A stretch of 64,000 nucleotides of DNA, from contig JACQWO010000058.1 of NCBI GenBank assembly GCA_016209225.1, positions 1 to 64,000 on the forward strand, written 5' to 3'. The notes beneath the pieces were generated by a model, which did no database searches, was not told the DNA's origin, and saw nothing but the letters and a program-made list of their open reading frames with translations. Position 1 is the stretch's first letter, and every line of letters begins with the position of its first letter. The position numbers and the translations under genes are program-made. Positions 29,550-39,555 of this stretch are shown here, piece by piece. The DNA comes from Desulfobacterales bacterium (lineage in GTDB: Bacteria > Desulfobacterota > UBA8473).

Positions 29550-31229
29550 ATGAGTAGTAAAGAAAAAATTAAATCAACGAGGCGGTTTGATGTTTGTCCG
29601 GTTACAGAAACCTCGGCCGGCATCCCCTTAAAGGAGGTTTATGGTCCTCAGGATTTGGAGAATGTCGATTATAAGAATGAAATTGCAAATCCTGGAGAAT
29701 ATCCTTTCACAAGGGGTATCTGGAACAATATGTATCGTGGTAAATTATGGACGAGAAGGGTATTTACCGGCCTGGGTTCTACAGCGGACACTAATGCGAG
29801 GTATAAGTACTTATTGGGAAAGGGGGCCTCAGGCCTGTACTGTTTCGGGGATACCATAACCCATCAGGGGATTGATCCGGACCATCCGCTAGCCCAGGGA
29901 TATGCAGGGGTCAGTGGGGTTTCCATAGTTTGTTTGCAGGACATGTACGATCTCTTCGACGGCATATCACTGGAAGACGTGAGTGTCTCTTTCAACAATC
30001 CATGTATGGCAGCCACGGTGGTATATTCTGCCTTTGTTGCGTATGCAGAGGACATGGGATACGATCTTAAGAAGATCAGCGGCTCCATTCTGAATGAACC
30101 GATTCATCTGGTCTATAGTATGTTTGAGACCAATGCCAAGCCATTGGACCTTGCAGCAAAATTGGCCACTGATGTGATAGAGTATTCTATAAAAAATACC
30201 CCAAGATGGCACCCCATAGCCCCCAATGCTTATGACATGCATGAAAAAGGGGCCAATGCCATCCAGGAAATGGCATTTACCATTGCCATTATGGAGGAAT
30301 ATATTCAGAGGATGATAAAGAGGGGGTATGATATAGATGAATTTGCTTCCAGGGTAAATGTGTTTGGATGTGCCTGTGATATAGATTTCTTTGAGGAGAT
30401 ATGCAAATTCAGGGCTGCCAGAAGGGTGTGGGCCAAATTGATGAAAGAAAAATACGGCGCAAAGAAACCTGAATCTTGTAGACTGTACTTATCGGTTCAC
30501 ACATCAGGTAATTCTCTGACGGTGCAGCAACCAGTGAATAATGTAGCAAGGGTTACCCTGGAATCACTGGCATGTGTCCTGGGTGGTCTTCAATCCTTTG
30601 ATCCGGCAGGATACGATGAAGGCTATTATATCCTCACCGAGCATTCGGCTTTAACATCTTTGAATATCCACAACATACTTGCCTATGAATCAAGGGTGGC
30701 AAGTGTAGCCGACCCATTGGCAGGTTCCTATTTCATTGAGTCCCTCACAAACAAGATGGAAGATGAGATGTTTAAGGTCATAAATAAGATAAATGATATG
30801 GGTGGTGCTATTAAGGCTACAGAGTCAGGGTGGATCGGTTCGGAGATGGACAAAGAACTCATCAAAGAACAAAAGGAGATAGAAGAAAAGAAGAGAATTA
30901 TAGTAGGGATGAACGAGTTTATTGTTTCAAAGGAGGAAGAGGTGCCAATAGAGGTTGGCAGAGATAGGCCTCTAGAAGAACAGATGGCCACCTCCAAGAA
31001 AAGGGAAGATAAGATCAAGAAACTTAGGGAGACAAGAGATAAAAGGAAAACAAAAGATGCATTGGAAAACTTGAGGGAGGTCGCCGGTAAGGGTGAGGGA
31101 CACAATCTGGTGCCGTTAATGATGGAATCATTAAGGGCAAAAGCAACCCTGGGGGAAATATTAGGGGTGATTCGTGAAGCGAATGGTGCGAGCTACGATC
31201 CTTATAAGATTTTGCAGTACTCTCTTTAA
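29550..31229 (+). CDS. B12-dependent acyl-CoA mutase, large (catalytic) subunit; divergent methylmalonyl-CoA mutase family
   Basis: YPFTRGIWNNMYRGKLWTRRVFTGLGSTADTNARYKYLL...GIDPDHP...MHEKGANAIQEMAFTIA...AYESRVASVADPLAGSYFIE. Confidence 0.88.
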   Translation: MSSKEKIKSTRRFDVCPVTETSAGIPLKEVYGPQDLENVDYKNEIANPGEYPFTRGIWNNMYRGKLWTRRVFTGLGSTADTNARYKYLLGKGASGLYCFGDTITHQGIDPDHPLAQGYAGVSGVSIVCLQDMYDLFDGISLEDVSVSFNNPCMAATVVYSAFVAYAEDMGYDLKKISGSILNEPIHLVYSMFETNAKPLDLAAKLATDVIEYSIKNTPRWHPIAPNAYDMHEKGANAIQEMAFTIAIMEEYIQRMIKRGYDIDEFASRVNVFGCACDIDFFEEICKFRAARRVWAKLMKEKYGAKKPESCRLYLSVHTSGNSLTVQQPVNNVARVTLESLACVLGGLQSFDPAGYDEGYYILTEHSALTSLNIHNILAYESRVASVADPLAGSYFIESLTNKMEDEMFKVINKINDMGGAIKATESGWIGSEMDKELIKEQKEIEEKKRIIVGMNEFIVSKEEEVPIEVGRDRPLEEQMATSKKREDKIKKLRETRDKRKTKDALENLREVAGKGEGHNLVPLMMESLRAKATLGEILGVIREANGASYDPYKILQYSL

Positions 31230-31272
31230 TGTTAAAAAGGGGGCGAGGATTCAAGGATTCGAGGGTTCAAGT

Positions 31273-31429
31273 TTGATGGACTCATAAAAAGTCAAAACTG
31301 GGATGGCAAAGTAAAAAGCTCCAGATGCAAGGCGCGCAAATCCTGAGGAGTGAGGCGTACTTAGGGGTACGCTGCAACGACGAAGGATGCAGCGCAACGC
31401 CGCAGATGGACTTTTTGCGAAGCCATCAA
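31273..31429. repeat. MITE-like ~157-bp repeat, copy 2
   Basis: TTGATGGACTCATAAAAAGTC...AGATGCAAGGCGCGCAAATCC...GCCGCAGATGGACTTTTTGCGAAGCCATCAA. Confidence 0.9.
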
Positions 31430-31472
31430 GTTTATCAACCAGATACTATCTAACTAAAAGAGGAGTAATTAA

Positions 31473-31898
31473 GTGATGAAAGGTTCCGACAGAAAGATAA
31501 AAGTAGTAGTGGCTATGCCTGGATTGGACTGCCACGATAGAGGGATCATATATTTGAGCCATGTGCTTAAAGAAGCAGGCATGGAAGTGGTTTATCTGGG
31601 GAAGTTCAATACACCTGAATACATAGTCAATACAGCGATGGAAGAAGATGCCGATGTCATTGCCCTGAGTTACTTAAATGATCATCTGTATATGATATTT
31701 TTCCCAAGGGTTATAGAATTGCTTAAAGAGAAAGGATGCAGCGATATATGTGTAATGGCCGGAGGCAGGATCATAGAGGAAGATAGACCTAAACTTCTGG
31801 AATTGGGAATAACAGGATTCTTTGGACAGAGTACCCCTACCAAGGATATGATTCAACATATAGAAGATAGGGTAAAAAGAGAGAGGTGGAAACAATAA
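31473..31898 (+). CDS. B12-binding small subunit of acyl-CoA mutase
   Basis: KVVVAMPGLDCHDRGIIYLSHVLKEAGMEVVYLG (DxHxxG variant of the B12-binding motif: D-C-H-D-R-G). Confidence 0.9.
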   Translation: MMKGSDRKIKVVVAMPGLDCHDRGIIYLSHVLKEAGMEVVYLGKFNTPEYIVNTAMEEDADVIALSYLNDHLYMIFFPRVIELLKEKGCSDICVMAGGRIIEEDRPKLLELGITGFFGQSTPTKDMIQHIEDRVKRERWKQ

Positions 31899-32016
31899 TA
31901 TCTTGACACCCCAAGAAACCAATGTTATAAGAAGGCGTTGGTGAAGTTATTCACTCATAGAATGTCCTTGTTACCTGGGGTCAGTAACAAGGACAAAAAA
32001 GAAGGAGAGAAGTAAA

Positions 32017-33207
32017 ATGATTAAACCGTTTGGATCTGATAAACTCAATCCGTTGTATGTAGCTGATGATGCGAAACGAAAAGCACTAATTAAAGAGGCC
32101 GAAGGCCTGCCCTCCGTGGTCATATCTTCCGCGGCAGCGGGAAATGCTGTCATGTTAGGCTCTGGTTACTTCAACCCACTTAAAGGGTACATGAACGTAG
32201 CCGATGCTGTAAGTGTGGCTGAGAAAATGCAAACAACTTCCGGCTTATTCTGGCCCACGCCTGTTTTGAACGTACTCAAGGACGCTTCTGCCATTAAAGG
32301 CGCTAAACGCATTGCACTTCGCGACCCCAATGTTGAAGGGAACCCGGTGTTGGCGATCCAGGAGGTTGAAGCAATCGAAGAGATAAGTGCAGATAAGATG
32401 AAATTAATGACAGAGAAGGTTTTCCGCACCACGGATATGAAGCATCCAGGGGTTAACGCCTTCAACTCAGTGGGTAACATCGCGGTCTCTGGTCCTATTC
32501 AGGTATTAGGCTATTCCTATTTTGAAAAAGAGTTTCCCGAAACCTTTCGTACCGCTACCCAGCTTCGGGACGTAATTGCAAAAAGGGGCTGGAAAGAGGT
32601 AGTTGCCTTCCAGACCCGTAACCCAATGCACCTAGCCCATGAAGAGCTGGTTAAGATGGCTATGAAAGAGTACAATGCAGATGGCGCTGTTATTCATATG
32701 CTGTTGGGCAAATTGAAGGCAGGTGATATCCCCGCCGATGTTCGCGATGCATCTATACGTAAAATGGTAGAGCTCTACTTTGAACCCAATTCAGTTGAAA
32801 TAGCGGGTTATGGTTTTGATATGTTATATGCAGGTCCTCGTGAAGCTGTATTGCATGCCATATTCCGTCAGAATATGGGCGCTACTGTCCTGATCGTTGG
32901 CCGTGACCATGCCGGAGTGGGCGACTATTATGGTGGTTTTGATGCACAGACTATCTTTGATGATGTTCCTAAGGGAGCCATGGACATTAAGATTTTCAGG
33001 GGTGATCACACTGTATGGTGCAAGAAGTGCGATAAGGTAGTCATGATGCGTGACTGCCCCCACGGTAAGGACGATTACATAATGCTTTCCGGTACAAAAG
33101 TTCGTGACATGTTAGCCGCCGGTGAAGATTTGCCACGTGAGTTTTCCCGTCCGGAAGTAGCCAGGATACTGATGGCTTACTACAAGAGCGAAGCTGGAAA
33201 AGCGTAA
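32017..33207 (+). CDS. sat: Sulfate adenylyltransferase (ATP sulfurylase)
   Basis: FQTRNPMHLAHEELVKMA...GRDHAGVGDYYGGFDAQTIFDDVP...LSGTKVRDMLAAGEDLPREFSRPEVARIL. Confidence 0.96.
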   Translation: MIKPFGSDKLNPLYVADDAKRKALIKEAEGLPSVVISSAAAGNAVMLGSGYFNPLKGYMNVADAVSVAEKMQTTSGLFWPTPVLNVLKDASAIKGAKRIALRDPNVEGNPVLAIQEVEAIEEISADKMKLMTEKVFRTTDMKHPGVNAFNSVGNIAVSGPIQVLGYSYFEKEFPETFRTATQLRDVIAKRGWKEVVAFQTRNPMHLAHEELVKMAMKEYNADGAVIHMLLGKLKAGDIPADVRDASIRKMVELYFEPNSVEIAGYGFDMLYAGPREAVLHAIFRQNMGATVLIVGRDHAGVGDYYGGFDAQTIFDDVPKGAMDIKIFRGDHTVWCKKCDKVVMMRDCPHGKDDYIMLSGTKVRDMLAAGEDLPREFSRPEVARILMAYYKSEAGKA

Positions 33208-33230
33208 AAAATACCACTACCTGAAAAGCA

Positions 33231-33275
33231 AAACGCCCTGAGAATGCTTAGTAGACATCCTCAGGGCGTTTTTTA
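33231..33275 (+). terminator. Rho-independent terminator after sat
   Basis: AAACGCCCTGAG-N-CTCAGGGCGTTTTTT hairpin with T-tract. Confidence 0.85.
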
Positions 33276-33346
33276 TGGTTCTTTTAAATATTTCCCCCGA
33301 GTGCCTAATCCCTATACCAGAGCAAGCGTTAATGGCCCTGGGGTTC

Positions 33347-34366
33347 TTAGACTTCAGCAAGGTTATAACCCATTTCAGCGAACACCGGCGATAATTTTTT
33401 TATAGAAAATTTCTCGTGCTGTTTTACAGCCCTTTGAAATCGAAACCACTTTGTTTCTTCTTTAATGATACCTTCCTTCCAGTAGTGCTTGTCTTGAAAC
33501 AATGTAAAATGAGCCATAATACCATCGTGAGTATCCCTTAGACCTCTTGTCTCAGTTTCTATAGCTTCATCAAACCATTCTAGCTCATCAAAATCAGTAA
33601 GCCAGTCAATCTTATCTTTATACCCTTTAGAGCGTTCTCGTTCGCAATAGTTTAAATTCCCGGTATAGGTTCTGCCTTGCAAAGCAATAATTTCTTTTTC
33701 AAGAGCATGCCATTTATTGAAATTATTGTTATTCCCCAAACCCTGCTGGTAGTCACAGTATTTTCTGAAAAGCTCTTTTGCGGCCGAAAGAAAACGGTGC
33801 AGATTATTGGTTTCCGCTTCTACCAATCTGGTGTCCACCCACAAATGGCTCACCCAGTCAGGGTGATGCTCCGCATCAGCGTGTCCAATATCCGGTTTTA
33901 CATTTAGACCAATGTTGTTAAAGTAATCGTACCAGCCAACAAAGTTTTGATGTGCCCATGTATCAACATAACTGTGTGATGCAATGCCTATCCTGAAAAG
34001 CCTTGTTTGTTCGTCTGCCTTGAATGCATCATCAATTATTTCGTTTGCATTTTTGCTATTAGGCGTTGTATTTAGTATATGCCTTTTCCCGTCTCGACGT
34101 CTGGCTGACCATGCTTCAGGTTCCCCTGGTATGAAATGGAAGATAGGGTATATTCTCATGAGTTCGTTTTTAGGCTTAAGAATATCCATAGTTTGACTAA
34201 TATAATTGCAATATTTTTCACCTTTTGATCTATCTTCAATCTCAAGACAGAGATCATTCTCGTCCACATACTGTGAGGCATATGCGATTATCCTGGCATC
34301 ATCTGTGCCAAATCCTGCCTTATGTGCAATAAGCCCAGTCAGAAAGTAATGAAACTCAATATCCAT
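33347..34366 (-). CDS. DUF6765-like conserved hypothetical protein
   Basis: MDIEFHYFLTGLIAHKAGFGTDDARIIAYASQYVDEN. Confidence 0.7.
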   Translation of the reverse strand: MDIEFHYFLTGLIAHKAGFGTDDARIIAYASQYVDENDLCLEIEDRSKGEKYCNYISQTMDILKPKNELMRIYPIFHFIPGEPEAWSARRRDGKRHILNTTPNSKNANEIIDDAFKADEQTRLFRIGIASHSYVDTWAHQNFVGWYDYFNNIGLNVKPDIGHADAEHHPDWVSHLWVDTRLVEAETNNLHRFLSAAKELFRKYCDYQQGLGNNNNFNKWHALEKEIIALQGRTYTGNLNYCERERSKGYKDKIDWLTDFDELEWFDEAIETETRGLRDTHDGIMAHFTLFQDKHYWKEGIIKEETKWFRFQRAVKQHEKFSIKKLSPVFAEMGYNLAEV

Positions 34367-34418
34367 GGTAATCGTTCTCCGTTATCAGATTAACCCTTAA
34401 TTCTAGGCTAATAGCCTT

Positions 34419-36992
34419 TTAATTTTCCCAAGTTATAAAAAGAGGGGTAAAAGGATGGACAAGATCAGGATGTTTTGGGACTGCCCTTGCTGTAAAGCCA
34501 TATCTTCCACTAACAGGGAGGGAGATTTCTGTTTGATACAGGTATTCACCCCCTGTATTTTCAATAGGTTTCATATCAACTACTTGTCCATCTATAATCT
34601 GATCATAAGTGTCCAGTAATCCATAGTAAATCTGGACAGTTACATCATCCTGGGTAAGTTCACCCAGACGTGCCATAACCCTTATAGGATATTTATCCCC
34701 AGCATATATGTCTTTCTCTGAGACTATGTTATCTGTATGCAAGTGTATTTGAGGCCATCTTTCTTTTATCTTTTTCCGCCATTCTGCCAGGTTTTTAGCT
34801 TTTAATGCAGAATCTTTTAAAAGATTCTGTCCTCCTCTACCTGCAGATAGATAAAACTTCTCCGTATATTCAATTAACATCCTATGGGTATTAAATACCG
34901 CCCCTAATTTTTTTATCGAACTTTTCATTTTTGCTATCCACTGCCTGGGCAAACCAACCCTGTCTATTTTATAATAAAGAGGTATTACCTCTTTTTCTAA
35001 AAGATTATAGAGAGATTCACTTTCAATGCAGTCTTGCTCCTCAGGGTTTGCATAAATTTCTCCACTCCCAATTGCCCATCCTGTATCCTGCTGATACCCT
35101 TCACACCACCAACCATCAAGGACGCTTAGATTTATTGCTCCATTTACCGCTGCTTTCATTCCACTTGTTCCAGATGCCTCAAATGACCTTCTTGGAGTAT
35201 TAAGCCATACATCTACCCCTTGCACCAGGTAACGAGCCACATTTATATCATAATCTTCCAAAAAAACTATATGGTTCCTTAAATTATTATCCTGTATAAA
35301 ATGAATAATAGATTTTATTAAGTTTTTACCGTCATTATCTTGTGGATGGGCTTTTCCAGAGTAGATTATTTGCACAGGCATTTCAGGATTGGTCAAAATT
35401 TGAATTAATCGACAGGGGTTTTTAAAGAGAAGATGCGCCCTTTTATAAGTAGCAAATCGACGGGCAAACCCTATCGTGAGTGCCTGAGGATTTAAAACTT
35501 CTTGAGCAGTCTCTGCTTCTGTGAAACTTGCACCACGGTTTAAGAGTTGTTTTTTAAGGAGATTTCTTGCGAAGAAAACCATCCTCTCCTTTCTTATTTG
35601 ATGGATTTTCCACAATTCTCCATCAGGAATTCGATCAACCCCTTCCCAGGTTTCGAAATCTTGAGGTCTTTCAACAGATCGTGGACCCAGGTAGCGGTCA
35701 AAAAGGTCTCCTAGATCATGGCTTATCCATGATCTAGGATGGATACCATTTGTTATGGAGGCAATTGGAACCTCTTTTGCAGGAAGTGCAGGCCATAGCT
35801 TTTCCCACATATTCCTTGAGATTTCGCCATGTAGTTTACTCACACCATTGCAAAAGGCAGCAAGATTAAGGGCAAGCACTGTCATGCAAAACGTTGGGGA
35901 CTTGCCAGGTTCCTCCTGACCAAAGGATAAAAATCTATTCCAGCTTAACCCAAGATCAGATGCGAATTTATTAAAATACTTTTTCACTAAATTTGGATCG
36001 AAGTGCTCGTTACCTGCTGGAACCGGAGTATGTGTGGAAAATACATTGGATGCCCAAACAATCTCTCCGGCTTCAAAAAATCTAAGGTTATATTTTACCA
36101 TAAGGCTGCGAATTCGTTCCAAGGCTAAAAAAGCTGAGTGTCCTTCATTCATATGATAGACAGTGGGTTTAATGCCAAGGGCTTCCAGTGCCCTAACCCC
36201 ACCTACTCCCAGAAGGATTTCCTGTCTTATCCTGATGTCTCTGTCTCCACTGTATAACTGGCTTGTAATCATACGATGATTGGGAGAATTTTCAGGAATA
36301 TTGGTGTCAAGAAGGTACAGGTTGACCCTTCCAACTTCTACCCTCCAGATTTGAGCCTTAACGGGGGTATTTTCATAATCTATACTGATGAATATTGGTT
36401 TCCCGCTTTTGTCTCTTTCAAGGATTACTGGCATATTATACCAATCATTTTTTGGGTAACATTCCTGCTGCCAACCATCCAGATTAAGATACTGTTTAAA
36501 ATATCCTTCCTGATAGAGAATACCCACACCCACCAGTGGGATGCCAAGGTCACTTGCCGCCTTTAGGTGATCACCAGACAGAATTCCAAGCCCTCCGGAA
36601 TAGATGGTCAGCCCTTCGTCAATACCATATTCACTGGAAAAATAAGCGGCCAAGAAATCCTTATCTTTACCGTATTTTTCCTTAAACCAGGTTGGCGCCT
36701 TTAAATAGTCGGAAAATTTTTCATAAACATCCTCAAGGTTTGCCAAAAAACTTTCATCTTTGCTTGCCTGGTCCAGAATATCTTGAGGAAGACGGCCCAA
36801 CATCAAGATGGGATTTTGATAAGAGTCTTCCCAGAAGTTTCCCTGATGTCCAAGTTGAGGGACAAATCCAAGTCTCATAAATAAATAAACTGCTTCCCAA
36901 TTCCAACAGAACCAGTAATTCATAGCAAGTTTACGGAGTTTTTCAAGATTCTTAGGTAATTTTGGGATAGCATAGACTGTCTTAATCTTCAT
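34419..36992 (-). CDS. glgP: Alpha-glucan phosphorylase (GT35)
   Basis: [44 protein letters not shown]-type region; [36 protein letters not shown]. Confidence 0.95.
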   Translation of the reverse strand: [857 protein letters not shown]

Positions 36993-37220
36993 AATACCCC
37001 CTGTTCTTGATATTCTTATATCTATTCTTTTTGCTATGTAAATTTCCTTATTTATCCCTTAGAAAGATTAAATATATAATATAATGCTAAACATATCAAG
37101 GAATTTTGCCTGTTTTTTATAATCGCTAATTTATTGAGTAGGAACTTTCTTTGAGATTGTTTCCCCTTCGCTTTGCTCCAAGGATACTTGGGGCGATTAC
37201 GCTTCCTCTCGGGGAAGACC

Positions 37221-37448
37221 GTTTCAATCCTCGCTCCCGCACGGGGTGCGACCTGGGATATCAAGGTGAAGATGAGGGTTCCTAGTTTCAATCCACGCTC
37301 CCGCACGGGGAGCGACAAGTGAACTGAGGGCTCTGGCGAGCGAACTCGAGGAGTTTCAATCCACGCTCCCGCACGGGGAGCGACCCATGACTGAGTCGGC
37401 CAGACATCTGATTTACGTTTCAATCCACGCTCCCGCACGGGGAGCGAC
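37221..37448 (-). CRISPR. Short CRISPR array: 4 repeats of 32 nt, 3 spacers (32, 36, 32 nt), type I-C-like repeat
   Basis: Plus-strand repeat GTTTCAATCCACGCTCCCGCACGGGGAGCGAC at 37285, 37353 and 37417; degenerate copy at 37221 (two substitutions). Minus-strand form GTCGCTCCCCGTGCGGGAGCGTGGATTGAAAC. Confidence 0.96.
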
Positions 37449-37633
37449 TGTATTCCTGTAACCTTTTAAAATTCAACCAATTTTTACTATATTTTTGCGG
37501 ACTACACTTTTTCGCCCGTAAAATTGTCTGCTCTTGGCTCCATAGCCTCTAAATACATTAGTAATTTAAGCATGTTATCCTCATTGCGAATCCCCCGGCA
37601 AAACTGGGTGACCTTCGGGTTCGCAGACCACTT

Positions 37634-37924
37634 TTAAATAATTAACGGTCCCTCCTGATCAAAGGCCTTCTTAGCGCCTATATGCTCAACCCGTCTTTTC
37701 CAATTTGAACCGAGAAAATAAAACCTCAGACTATCATCCTCCGGATCAATTTCATCAATTAGCCTTTGGCGAAGAAATGCCCATTGCGCCGGATCTACAA
37801 TACACTCAAAAACCGAAAACTGAACTCTTTGCCCATAATCCTCGCAGGCCTTTGCTACCCGATGCAAACGCCTTGATCCGCCAGGTTTAGAGGTAGCCAC
37901 ATCGTAGGTCACCAGCACAAACAT
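37634..37924 (-). CDS. cas2: CRISPR-associated endoribonuclease Cas2
   Basis: MFVLVTYDVATSKPGGSRRLHRVAKACEDYGQRVQFSVFECIVDPAQW. Confidence 0.96.
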   Translation of the reverse strand: MFVLVTYDVATSKPGGSRRLHRVAKACEDYGQRVQFSVFECIVDPAQWAFLRQRLIDEIDPEDDSLRFYFLGSNWKRRVEHIGAKKAFDQEGPLII

Positions 37925-37937
37925 AGCTCACTTCTCC

Positions 37938-38969
37938 TCATTTCCAGATAAATGGGGGGTATCCATCCATGTCTCCCCGCAGATAACGGGCAAATAACAT
38001 GGCCTGAATGTGAAACAACAATCCAATCGTTATCTTCTCTTCGATAAAAGGATGCATGATCTCTTCCTGCTTCCGGTTCTGATAAGAAACCAGAACTTCC
38101 TTCCGCGTTTCATCGGACATTGTTACGGCACCGGTATCTGCTTTCTTGAAACCTTTTTTCTGTACCTGTTTCAGGTTAATCAATGAAAGGGTTAACCTGT
38201 CGGCAATAAACGGCCTCAACTCCTCCATCATATCCAGCGCCAGACCTGGCCGACCGGGACGATCACGGTGAAGGAAACCCACTGCCGGATCCAATCCCAC
38301 AGTTTCAAGAGCCGAACGAACATCGTGCATGACCATCGTATAGAGGAAGGAAAGCAGACAATTCACATTATCGAGCGGCGGTCTGCGATTTCTCTCTTCA
38401 AACAGGAAATCTTCCTTTTGAGCGGTAATGAGATGGTTGAAGACACTGAAATAAATGTGCGCCATATCGCCTTCCATTCCCCGCAGCACATCAAGATTCG
38501 CTTCGGACTTGATGCGGTTTAACGTATTGCTCAATCGCTGCGATGCCCGGCTTATCGCTTCTGTATCAATCTTGTCAGAATGATCTCTGAGCGCTCTTTG
38601 TAATACCGTGCGGCAGTTAGCCAGCTTTCCGGTTAGTAACGCTCTTGCGACATCCGCTGAGGCTTTCAAATCATCAGCTCGCCGGTACTGTTCCCTGCGC
38701 AATAAAACATTCCCTGACACCGGTCCTTGCACCCTTGCCATGAATCGCCCATACTCTGACAAAAAGCTGATACCCACACCGTTTTCAGCACAAAATCCCA
38801 TGAGAAAAGGGCTGCAGGATACATTGCCAAAGCAGACAATCCCGCCTATCGTATGGACAGGAATGCGCAGCTTAACTTCCTTTTCCACCTTGACAACTAC
38901 AGTCTCTCCTTCTTTCGCAAGGTAGGCTCCCTGGGTAGTCACAAAAAGCGTATTAAGATGTCTTTTCAT
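37938..38969 (-). CDS. cas1: CRISPR-associated endonuclease Cas1 (type I-C-like)
   Basis: MKRHLNTLFVTTQGAYLAKEGETVVVKVE...LRGMEGDMAHIYFSVF...GLDPAVGFLHRDRPGRPGLALDMMEELRP. Confidence 0.96.
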   Translation of the reverse strand: MKRHLNTLFVTTQGAYLAKEGETVVVKVEKEVKLRIPVHTIGGIVCFGNVSCSPFLMGFCAENGVGISFLSEYGRFMARVQGPVSGNVLLRREQYRRADDLKASADVARALLTGKLANCRTVLQRALRDHSDKIDTEAISRASQRLSNTLNRIKSEANLDVLRGMEGDMAHIYFSVFNHLITAQKEDFLFEERNRRPPLDNVNCLLSFLYTMVMHDVRSALETVGLDPAVGFLHRDRPGRPGLALDMMEELRPFIADRLTLSLINLKQVQKKGFKKADTGAVTMSDETRKEVLVSYQNRKQEEIMHPFIEEKITIGLLFHIQAMLFARYLRGDMDGYPPFIWK

Positions 38970-39519
38970 ACTCCCTCACCATGCTGCCTAAATAACGTTT
39001 TACTGAACTCCTTTTCCCAATAGCCTTTGGCAGGCAAAGCTGAAAAAGGGAACAGTTATCACATTTCGGCTTATAAACCGGCCTGGGGGTTTGTCCGGAC
39101 GAGATCAGCTCGTGAACCCGTTTTGCTGTTTCCTCAGTTTCCCGCCTCAATCTTTCATCAAAGACGACCTCATGGCGGCGGTGGGTTTTTCCATAATATA
39201 GAGCACCGCTCGGAACCTCAATCCCCAGCATTTCTTCCAGACATAAAGCCTGAGCGCACAGTTGCACCGCATCGCAGCTATCCTGCTTCGGTTTTCCCCG
39301 CTTGTACTCCACCGGAAATGGCTGCCATTTATTTTCGCCAGGCACTCGATGAAACTCAATGACATCAGCAACCCCGGTTAATCCCATCCGAAGCGAGCGG
39401 AGAGCAACCCCGCGCTCAATCCGCACCTCACCCCGGCTTTCCGAATCCTGCTCATGAACCCGCTCATGGAGTATACGTCCTTCCGCCGTGAGGCGATTCT
39501 CCTCCCAGACTTGCTCAGA
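38953..39519 (-). pseudogene. cas4: 5'-truncated cas4
   Basis: Frame reads SEQVWEENRLTAEGRILHERVHEQDSESRGEVRIERGVALRSLRMGLTGVADVIEFHR...YKPKCDNCSLFQLCLPK; TGA at 39520-39522 replaces the N-terminal segment that should hold the first Fe-S cysteine. Confidence 0.8.
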
Positions 39520-39555
39520 TCATCTTCATTATAAGTCTTATAAGTCATATATGAC

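Noticed and set aside
30103-30123. Partial TGAATGA...ATTCAT palindrome
   Set aside because: Lies within the mutase coding sequence (LNEPIHL) and is imperfect; likely coincidental.
37052-37438. 128-aa minus-strand ORF (MRERGLKRKSDVWPTQSWVAPRAGAWIET...)
   Set aside because: It is a translation of CRISPR repeats and spacers (PRAGAWIET-type artefact), not a protein gene.
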